Both the position numbers and the translations under genes were made by a program. A model generated the notes under the pieces. The model made no database searches and had not been told where the DNA came from. It worked only from the letters and a program-made list of their open reading frames with translations. Below are positions 7,690 through 12,471 of a DNA stretch of 12,471 nucleotides, piece after piece (the first letter of the stretch is position 1; each line of letters begins with the position of its first letter). Origin of the DNA: Alteromonadaceae bacterium (GTDB lineage: Bacteria; Pseudomonadota; Gammaproteobacteria; Pseudomonadales; Oleiphilaceae); NCBI GenBank assembly GCA_013393545.1, contig JABXHG010000593.1:1-12471 (forward strand), read 5' to 3'.

Positions 7690-8276
7690 TTGACCCCAGG
7701 GACTCATCCCAAAATCCCTCGAAAGATACCTCTAAATGCCACTCCAGCCACGAGGGCATTGATCCGGCCCTCGAACCGGATGTTCCCGAGTCCATTCTCC
7801 CTCCCGGCTTTCTGCGTGATCCGGTCCACCTCCTGGCATTCGGCTTTGGCAGCGGGGCGGCCGCCCGGGCGCCCGGTACCTGGGGTAGCCTGGCTGCTAT
7901 ACCGCTATGGTATCTGTTTGCCTGGTTGCCCCAGCCCCTTTATTGGCTGGTGGTAATCGTGGCCTGCCTGGTGGGCATCTGGTTGTGCGGCAAGACCGCC
8001 CGTGACCTGAAAGTGCATGACCATGGAGGCATTGTCTGGGACGAATTCGCCGGCATGTGGATTGCGCTGGCACTGATACCGGACGACATTTACGGCGTAT
8101 TGATGGCGTTCATGCTGTTCCGCCTGTTCGATATCGTCAAACCCTGGCCCATAAACTGGCTGGACAGACACCTGCCGGGTGGTACCGGCATTATGGTGGA
8201 CGACATTATTGCTGGTTTTATGGCGCTAGGGTGCCTGTGGGCGATCGATGCATGGTTGATGCCATTCATCGTCTAA
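7686..8276 (+). CDS. pgpA: Phosphatidylglycerophosphatase A
   Basis: PgpA is an inner-membrane phosphatase that converts phosphatidylglycerophosphate to phosphatidylglycerol. Family motifs are FGFGSGAAARAPGTWGSLAA (52-71), HDHGGIVWDEFAGMW (111-125), RLFDIVKPWPI (146-156) and GGTGIMVDDIIAG (165-177). Hydrophobic stretches near 70-80, 84-102, 125-148 and 175-195 fit the multi-span topology. The 196-residue product begins with about 40 hydrophilic, low-complexity residues before the first conserved block, longer than in E. coli PgpA (172). No in-frame ATG or GTG is available between the GTG at 7686 and that block, so the GTG start, overlapping the thiL stop, is the best choice. The gene ends the operon; no terminator hairpin follows, and its stop overlaps a convergent gene. 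Confidence 0.95.
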   Translation: MIDPRDSSQNPSKDTSKCHSSHEGIDPALEPDVPESILPPGFLRDPVHLLAFGFGSGAAARAPGTWGSLAAIPLWYLFAWLPQPLYWLVVIVACLVGIWLCGKTARDLKVHDHGGIVWDEFAGMWIALALIPDDIYGVLMAFMLFRLFDIVKPWPINWLDRHLPGGTGIMVDDIIAGFMALGCLWAIDAWLMPFIV

Positions 8277-8476
8277 TGTAGGCGCTGTTCTTCAGGTAGC
8301 ATCCGAATCACGTGCAGAAAACGGCGTAGGCCCTCTTCGGCCCGTTCCCTGGAAGCAAACGGGCCGCTGTCAAAACCCTCGCGGGTGGTGAAGTACCATT
8401 TATTACCCACACAGAAAAAACGGTTGCTTCGGAAAGGAACCGATCCCTGTTCGCCGGCTCTTTGTTGCATCTCCAT
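8273..8476 (-). CDS. Small DUF6316-like protein, function unknown
   Basis: This 67-residue protein carries RAGE, VPFRSNRFF, then KWYFTTREG, GPFASRERAE and a C-terminal amphipathic helix (LRRFLHVIRML). I recognise this pattern from short conserved proteins of Pseudomonas and Marinobacter relatives, assigned by memory to DUF6316. No signal peptide or membrane segment is present, and the aromatic/Arg-rich core suggests a small folded cytoplasmic domain. The start at 8476 is set by a strong AAGGGAG (8482-8488) 5 nt upstream; a start at 8518 would bury this site inside the gene. The TAG stop (8273-8275) overlaps the convergent pgpA TAA (8274-8276), so the genes share 4 nt with no room for a terminator. 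I do not assign a function. Confidence 0.82.
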   Translation of the reverse strand: MEMQQRAGEQGSVPFRSNRFFCVGNKWYFTTREGFDSGPFASRERAEEGLRRFLHVIRMLPEEQRLH

Positions 8477-8481
8477 GGTGT

Positions 8482-8488
8482 CTCCCTT
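8482..8488 (-). promoter_or_regulatory. Ribosome binding site deciding the DUF6316-like start
   Basis: AAGGGAG on the minus strand, 5 nt from the ATG at 8474-8476, is the best Shine-Dalgarno match near this gene. A 6-bp inverted repeat, CCCGAA/TTCGGG (8490-8512, 11-nt loop), lies directly upstream of it and could fold in the leader RNA. Confidence 0.65.
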
Positions 8489-8591
8489 ACCCGAATTGAG
8501 ATACGCTTCGGGCAGCATGGTAATTTCGTAGAGCCGGGCCGGTTCTGATCGATTATTAGAATTCTATTCATTGGAAAGGAGCATATTGAGT

Positions 8592-9242
8592 ATGTGCCAG
8601 GTTTCGAGATTGTTCAAATTTGCAGCACTGATGGCCAGTGCATTGTTGGTGGGCTGCGCTTCTTCCGCCGCTCGCATCAATACCTGGGAAGGCAGTCCGC
8701 AGGCGGCGGCCAATCCGGCAGTGCTGACAGCGCCCGGCGAAATCCAGGTGCTGAGTGTGAATGGCCAGAGTTTGACCACCTACCTGATTGATGATCTGAA
8801 GCTTGATTACGGCCTTTTGCCGGGTGATAACGAAGTCGTATTCACTTACAAAACCATCTGGGCAAAGGCTGGTGTAGTCGATAACGGCGAGTCCAAGGTG
8901 CATATCGTTGAAAGCGAGCCACAGGTAGCCCGTTTCTCCGCCATCGCCGGGGAAAACTACCAGTTCTCTTACGAAAAGCCGGCCAATCGCCGTGAAGCCG
9001 AATCATTGATGGAAGATTTCTCCGCTGAGATTGTGACGGCTGGCGGTGAAACGGTTGCCATGTCCAGTGAATGGGACGGCCAGTCCGCCTTTGCGCCGGC
9101 GCGTACTCCCGTTCCGGCCACTACCGGTGCGGGCACCACCGAGGGTGAGTCCAGCGGTACTACCCTTGAGCAGCTGAAGACGATCTGGGCTGGCGCGACC
9201 GAGGAAGAGAAACGTGCTTTCCTGCGCTGGGCGTTTGAGTAA
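8592..9242 (+). CDS. Predicted outer-membrane lipoprotein, DUF2057 (YccT)-like
   Basis: The 216-residue product starts with a charged stretch and a hydrophobic segment, AALMASALLVGC, giving a lipobox with the lipidated cysteine at C22. The following Ala rather than Asp predicts the outer membrane. The mature part has IQVLSVNGQSL, LIDDLKLDYGLLPGDNEVVF and WAKAGVVDNGESKVHIVES, which I associate with DUF2057. E. coli YccT (CsgI), a periplasmic inhibitor of curli assembly, belongs to that family; here the role is unknown. A Thr/Pro/Gly linker (about 165-190) leads to a C-terminal helix ending LRWAFE. AAGGAG at 8576-8581 favours the ATG at 8592 (10 nt) or the TTG at 8586 (4 nt). It stands alone, divergent from the DUF6316-like gene and closed by a terminator. 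Confidence 0.78.
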   Translation: MCQVSRLFKFAALMASALLVGCASSAARINTWEGSPQAAANPAVLTAPGEIQVLSVNGQSLTTYLIDDLKLDYGLLPGDNEVVFTYKTIWAKAGVVDNGESKVHIVESEPQVARFSAIAGENYQFSYEKPANRREAESLMEDFSAEIVTAGGETVAMSSEWDGQSAFAPARTPVPATTGAGTTEGESSGTTLEQLKTIWAGATEEEKRAFLRWAFE

Positions 9243-9265
9243 ACAGGAGTAGCCAACCTGCCAGC

Positions 9266-9294
9266 AAAAGCCGGGCAAAATGTCCGGCTTTTTT
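9266..9294. terminator. Bidirectional rho-independent terminator
   Basis: AAAAGCCGG (9266-9274) pairs perfectly with CCGGCTTTT (9284-9292). Two further pairs (G-U, C-G) leave a 5-nt loop, and the run of six T (9289-9294) follows on the plus strand. It lies 24 nt after the lipoprotein stop and 29 nt past the end of the convergent lysR gene. On the minus strand the same stem is followed by TTTT, so it can serve both genes. Confidence 0.9.
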
Positions 9295-9322
9295 GTGCCT
9301 GATGACCCGTCCTGAATAAGGT

Positions 9323-10246
9323 TTATGTGTCGGTCGGGGCATCTGCCCAGCGCTTAAGTTCTGCGTCCTGACTCAGGCGCTCCCAGAACCACATCATGGC
9401 CTTGCCCTGATCATCGGCGTGGCGGGCGAGGTGTAAACCAATGGGCGCGCGTTCCTCTTCCACGGTTTTGGCCACCAACGTGCCTTCAACCAACTGTTTG
9501 CGAACCCGGGGCAGGGGCACCCAGCCAACGCCGAGGCCAGCTTCCTGAGCCGCTATTTTTTGGTCAATATTACTGACGGTGAGCGTGCGTTGGCGCTGAA
9601 AAATACCGGCGTTCCCCGGCGGCAGCGAACGGGACGTGTCGGCTGCGACAACTGCCGGGTAGCGGGCAATGTCTGAATTGGTGAGTGGTTCATAGGCGCC
9701 GGCAAGGGGATGATTGGCGGCCACCACAAAAACAAATGGGATGCTGCCCAGCGGTTTGGTGGTGAAGGCTCCTGCCGGTTTACTCAGCTGATCGGCTCCG
9801 ACAATCATATCCACACGCCGGCTTTGCAGGGCATCCCAGGCGCCGGCAAACACTTCTTCGACAATTTGCACATCCACCGGCACGCCAAGTTGATAGAAAT
9901 CTTCGACAGCCGGAAACAGGCATTGCGCGGGGATCAACGAGTTAAAGCCAATCCTCAACCGTGTTTCCCAACCCTGGGCGACCTGCCGGGTGGTGTGGGC
10001 GAGGTTTTCCGCCGCCTCCAGCAGCGCGCGCCCTTCATTCAGCAAATAGCGCCCGGCAGGCGTTAGTGCCGCCTTGTGACCGGAGCGGTCATAGACCTGG
10101 AGGTCCAGGTCTTCCTCCAGCTTCTGAACGGTATAGCTGATGGCCGACGGCACCCGAAACAACTCCGCCGCCGCCCCGGCGAAGCTACCTTTCCGGTCGA
10201 TGGCGTCCAGCACCTTGAGTGCGTCGATGGTTATGGCTGTATGCAT
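9323..10246 (-). CDS. LysR-family transcriptional regulator, YhaJ-like
   Basis: The 307-residue product has the LysR layout. An N-terminal winged helix-turn-helix (about 8-65) contains LKVLDAIDRKGSFAGAAAEL, RVPSAISYTVQKLEEDLDL and DRSGHKAALTPAGRYLL. A linker helix and an effector-binding domain (about 95-300) with VVAANHPLAGAYEPL and AAQEAGLGVGWVP follow. The DNA-binding half closely resembles E. coli YhaJ. E. coli YhaJ is reported to activate yqjF in response to dinitrotoluene breakdown products, and yqjG is a neighbour of yhaJ there. Here the gene is divergent from a yqjG homologue across 137 nt, the usual arrangement for a LysR regulator and its target. That it controls the reductase and senses quinone-type compounds is inference. 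The ATG at 10246 has no clear ribosome binding site. Its 3' end meets the terminator at 9266-9294. Confidence 0.88.
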   Translation of the reverse strand: MHTAITIDALKVLDAIDRKGSFAGAAAELFRVPSAISYTVQKLEEDLDLQVYDRSGHKAALTPAGRYLLNEGRALLEAAENLAHTTRQVAQGWETRLRIGFNSLIPAQCLFPAVEDFYQLGVPVDVQIVEEVFAGAWDALQSRRVDMIVGADQLSKPAGAFTTKPLGSIPFVFVVAANHPLAGAYEPLTNSDIARYPAVVAADTSRSLPPGNAGIFQRQRTLTVSNIDQKIAAQEAGLGVGWVPLPRVRKQLVEGTLVAKTVEEERAPIGLHLARHADDQGKAMMWFWERLSQDAELKRWADAPTDT

Positions 10247-10337
10247 GTTCGAATAATCTGAAAGTGTTTGCCAGAAATGCTTGCTATCAGCCTAGCAGGG
10301 GAGGGGTTAGCCTGTCCCCAAGGTAAAGCATTTATTT

Positions 10338-10367
10338 GCCACGGAACCCATATATGGGTTCTGTGGC
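10338..10367. promoter_or_regulatory. 30-bp palindrome upstream of yqjG, candidate operator or leader hairpin
   Basis: The core GAACCCATATATGGGTTC (10344-10361) is a perfect 18-bp palindrome. It extends to GCCAC...GTGGC at 10338-10367 with one mismatched pair (10343/10362), so 28 of 30 bases are symmetric. It ends 4 nt before the yqjG ribosome binding site. It could be the binding site of the divergent LysR regulator or of another dimer. As RNA it could instead fold into a strong hairpin next to the Shine-Dalgarno sequence. The rest of the interval, 10247-10337, shows GGGG/CCCC-rich partial repeats but no clear promoter hexamers. Confidence 0.6.
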
Positions 10368-10371
10368 CAAA

Positions 10372-10377
10372 AAGGAG
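10372..10377 (+). promoter_or_regulatory. Ribosome binding site deciding the yqjG start
   Basis: AAGGAG lies 6 nt before the ATG at 10384. It rules out the in-frame TTG at 10336, which would place the palindrome inside the coding region and add 16 residues not seen in the family. Confidence 0.85.
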
Positions 10378-10383
10378 TCTTTC

Positions 10384-11361
10384 ATGGGTTTACTAGTAGA
10401 CGGCAAGTGGGTTGATCAGTGGTACGACACGGACAAGACTGGCGGCAAGTTCGAGCGGGAGGCGGCCCGGTTTCGTAATTGGGTGACGGCCGATGGCTCG
10501 GCTGGGCCGGAAGGTGAGGGTGACTTTCAGGCCGAAAGCGGGCGTTATCACTTGTATGTTTCCATGGCCTGCCCCTGGGCGCACCGAACGTTGATTTTCC
10601 GGAAACTGAAAGGCCTGGAGTCGCACATCGGTATTTCTGTGGTGCACCCGGATATGGTGGAAAACGGCTGGGAATTTCGGCCGCAGGATGACCAGCACCG
10701 TGATCATCTCTACAACTCGGATTTCATGCACCAGGTATACACCCGCGCTGCGCCAGACTACTCAGGCCGCGTGACGGTGCCGGTGTTGTGGGACAAGCAA
10801 CAGGAAACCATCGTCAGCAATGAATCCGCCGATATCATTCGCATGTTCAATTCGGCGTTTAATGAGCTGGATGGCGTGAACGCGGATTTGGATCTCTACC
10901 CGGAGGCGCTTAGGGCGGAAATTGAAGCGATCAACGAGCGGGTCTACCACACGGTCAACAACGGCGTGTACAAGGCCGGTTTTGCCACCGCGCAGGACAA
11001 GTATGAGCAGGCTTACACGGAGCTGTTTGATTCGCTGGACTGGCTGGAGAAAATCCTGTCTGAACGGCGCTATTTAACGGGGAGTCAGTTAACGGAGGCG
11101 GATTGGCGGTTGTTCACCACCCTGATTCGTTTTGATGCGGTGTACTACAGCCATTTCAAATGCAACCGGCAGCAGATTCGCGATTATCCAAACCTGTCGG
11201 GTTATTTGCGGGAGTTGTATCAGGTGCCGGGTGTGGCGGAAACGGTGGATATTGGCCAGATCAAGCGCCATTATTATCTGAGTCAGCGCACCATTAACCC
11301 GACGCAGATTGTGCCGGTGGGGCCGGAGCTGGATTTCAGTGCGCCGCATGGGCGTGAATAG
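10384..11361 (+). CDS. yqjG: Glutathionyl-hydroquinone reductase (Xi-class glutathione transferase, YqjG/ECM4 family)
   Basis: Enzymes of this family use glutathione to reduce glutathionyl-hydroquinones back to hydroquinones, recycling quinones from aromatic degradation or oxidative stress in the cytoplasm. The 325-residue product matches E. coli YqjG (328). The catalytic cysteine is C63 in SMACPWAHRTL, the same number as in E. coli. The thioredoxin-like domain continues with VTVPVLWDK and SNESADI, which lines the glutathione site. The helical domain contains NNGVYKAGFA (Y196) and LTEADWRLFTTLIRFDAVY, and the C-terminal segment IKRHYYLS carries the other conserved tyrosine. It is divergent from the YhaJ-like regulator and convergent with ispB. 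Confidence 0.95.
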   Translation: MGLLVDGKWVDQWYDTDKTGGKFEREAARFRNWVTADGSAGPEGEGDFQAESGRYHLYVSMACPWAHRTLIFRKLKGLESHIGISVVHPDMVENGWEFRPQDDQHRDHLYNSDFMHQVYTRAAPDYSGRVTVPVLWDKQQETIVSNESADIIRMFNSAFNELDGVNADLDLYPEALRAEIEAINERVYHTVNNGVYKAGFATAQDKYEQAYTELFDSLDWLEKILSERRYLTGSQLTEADWRLFTTLIRFDAVYYSHFKCNRQQIRDYPNLSGYLRELYQVPGVAETVDIGQIKRHYYLSQRTINPTQIVPVGPELDFSAPHGRE

Positions 11362-11386
11362 TGTGGGTTAGATCGGTGAGGTGCAG

Positions 11387-11499
11387 GCACGCGGTCGGGT
11401 AGGCTCTCCCAAAACACGCTGTAAAGACGTCCCTGTCCCGCTCGAGCTCCGCCATCCATGGCTCCGCACGGTTTTGGGAGAGCCTACCCGACCGCATGC
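11387..11499. repeat. 113-bp intergenic inverted-repeat element between convergent yqjG and ispB
   Basis: The arms 11391-11415 and 11471-11495 are exact reverse complements over 25 nt. Extending to 11387 and 11499 adds four positions with one mismatch. The 55-nt core contains XhoI- and NcoI-type palindromes and the heptamer GCTCCGC twice (11446-11452, 11461-11467). No reading frame of note is inside. Its size, long arms and position between converging stops suggest a dispersed, REP- or MITE-like repeat of this genus that may also terminate transcription from both sides. Copy number cannot be judged from one copy. Confidence 0.75.
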
Positions 11500-11513
11500 G
11501 TCATCTTAGGGAG

Positions 11514-12348
11514 TTAACTCACGCGGGCAACAGCCACTTCGGTAAGCAGCTCCAGTGCTTCCTTGTGAGCCGATTCCGGCAGGCAGGTCAGCAGCTCCCG
11601 AGCGATCCGGGCCTGCTCCTTCGCCTTGTCCATGGTGTATTCGATAGCGCCAGACTGGCGTACGGTTTCCAGCACTTTGGGCAAATCATCCAGGCCGCCC
11701 TTGCGAATGGCCTGGCGAATCAGCAGGCGGCTTTCTTCATCCACATTGTCCATGGCGTAAATCAGCGGCAGGGTGGTTTTACCCTCGGCCAGATCATCGC
11801 CCACATTCTTGCCCATGGTTTCGGCATCGCCCTGGTAATCCAGTACGTCATCCACCAGCTGGAAGGCCATGCCCAGGTGCTTGCCGTAGTCCTTCAGGGC
11901 CGTTTCCTGTTCGTCCGAGGCGCCGGCCAACTGGGCGCCGGTGTGGGAAGCAGCTTCGAACAGCATGGCGGTTTTGTTGTGAATCACCTCCATGTACTGT
12001 TCTTCCGTCAGATCCGGGTTCTTCACGTTCATCAGCTGCATCACGTCGCCCTCGGCAATCACCGCCGTGGCGCGGGACAGCACGTTCATGATCGGCAGGC
12101 TTTGCAGTTCCACCATCATCTCGAACGCCCGGGCGTAGAGGAAATCACCTACCAGCACGCTGGGCGCGTTGCCCCATTTGGCATTGGCGGTGCTGCGGCC
12201 ACGTCGCATGTCCGAGGTGTCTACCACATCGTCGTGGAGGAGTGTGGCGGTGTGCAGGAATTCGATCACGGCGGCCAGTTTCAGGTGGTCGTCAGCCTTG
12301 TAGCCGGCCGCCTGACTGGAAAGCAGCACCAGCAGGGGGCGCAGGCGC
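11514..12348 (-). CDS. ispB: Polyprenyl diphosphate synthase (octaprenyl/nonaprenyl, IspB family), 5' end lost at junction
   Basis: IspB extends farnesyl diphosphate with isopentenyl diphosphate to make the side chain of ubiquinone. The first Asp-rich motif is LLHDDVVDTSDMRRGR and the second is FQLVDDVLDY. EFLHTATL, SVLVGDFLYARAFEMM and GKNVGDDLAEGKTTLP are also family-typical. Homology is continuous from the TAA at 11514-11516 back to RLRPLLVLLS, then stops. The family's GGGK before RLRP is replaced by unrelated residues, and about 47 N-terminal residues are missing. The open frame formally reaches a TTG at 12383, but that start is artificial. In many gammaproteobacteria rplU-rpmA lies divergently upstream of ispB; that is not what follows here. 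Product chain length cannot be told from sequence by eye. Confidence 0.93.
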
Positions 12349-12471
12349 AAGAACAGAAAGCGCCGGACGTGGCTGCCGAGCAAGCAGCGAAACCGGCCGA
12401 AGCGCCGGCAGCACCAGAGCCGACGGAAAAAGCACCGGCGCCTGAACCGGAAAAAGCGCCGGAAGAGCCGG
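12349..12471 (+). CDS. Fragment of a Pro/Ala/Glu/Lys-rich protein linker, joined to truncated ispB
   Basis: In the frame with codons at 12351, 12354 and so on, the plus strand is open to the window end. It reads QKAPDVAAEQAAKPAEA, PAAPEPTEKAP and APEPEKAPEEP. Such charged Pro/Ala repeats form flexible linkers in TonB, TolA, FtsY, FimV, RNase E and biotinyl or lipoyl proteins, so the parent protein cannot be named. No start or stop is present. The sequence begins exactly where ispB homology ends, with GCGCAGGCGC shared at the junction, so a chimeric join is likely. Confidence 0.45.

Noticed and set aside
10336..10383. Upstream TTG start for yqjG
   Set aside because: The strong AAGGAG 6 nt before the ATG at 10384 and the family N-terminus (MGLLVDGKW) favour the later start; the region is a palindrome.
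12242..12445. 67-codon plus-strand frame at the 3' end
   Set aside because: It is antisense to ispB and in a different frame from the linker-like peptide; composition is Arg/Ser-rich shadow sequence.
1..12471. CRISPR array, tRNA, rRNA, prophage, insertion sequence or toxin-antitoxin system
   Set aside because: I looked for repeat-spacer structure, tRNA-like arms, transposase or integrase motifs and paired small genes, and saw none.

Overview
The window reads as ordinary gammaproteobacterial chromosome, most likely Marinobacter or a close relative. That placement is a judgement from remembered protein resemblance and gene order, with no search run. It rests on the GC-rich housekeeping genes, the order glyA / nrdR-ribD-ribB(X)-ribH-nusB-thiL-pgpA, a DUF6316-type small protein, a YhaJ-like LysR regulator beside a glutathionyl-hydroquinone reductase, and an ispB homologue.

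Layout. (1) 1-1435, minus strand: the 5' three quarters of ettA (ABC-F translational throttle). Its last 184 bases at the window edge are a purine-rich, corrupted version of the conserved sequence. (2) 1436-1635: a divergent promoter region. (3) glyA (plus), followed by a GC-rich hairpin. (4) A tightly packed plus-strand operon: nrdR (ribonucleotide reductase repressor), ribD, ribBX and ribH (riboflavin synthesis), nusB (antitermination), thiL (thiamine) and pgpA (phosphatidylglycerol). Its genes overlap by 1-4 nt or lie a few bases apart, except for a 61-nt gap between ribD and ribBX. The riboflavin synthase alpha gene expected in that gap is absent. (5) A small convergent DUF6316-like gene whose stop codon overlaps that of pgpA, then a divergent DUF2057-like lipoprotein gene ending at a clear bidirectional terminator. 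(6) A minus-strand LysR regulator divergent from a YqjG-type glutathionyl-hydroquinone reductase, with a 30-bp near-perfect palindrome just upstream of the reductase start. (7) A 113-bp intergenic element with 29-nt inverted arms between the convergent yqjG and ispB. (8) ispB (polyprenyl diphosphate synthase for the quinone side chain), which loses its homology abruptly near 12348. The last about 123 bases are unrelated and read as a Pro/Ala/Glu/Lys-rich plus-strand protein segment.

How the genes work together: the central operon is a cofactor and growth cluster. RibD, RibBX and RibH supply steps to 6,7-dimethyl-8-ribityllumazine, ThiL makes thiamine diphosphate, PgpA makes phosphatidylglycerol, NrdR sets dNTP synthesis and NusB supports rRNA transcription. 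The RibA-like half of RibBX lacks the zinc cysteines, so GTP cyclohydrolase II must come from a separate gene, and so must riboflavin synthase.

I do not see a new defence, mobile or secretion system here. The points most worth a second look are the two anomalous window edges (probably assembly artefacts), the inverted-repeat element, the yhaJ-yqjG pair with its palindrome, and the missing riboflavin synthase gene.
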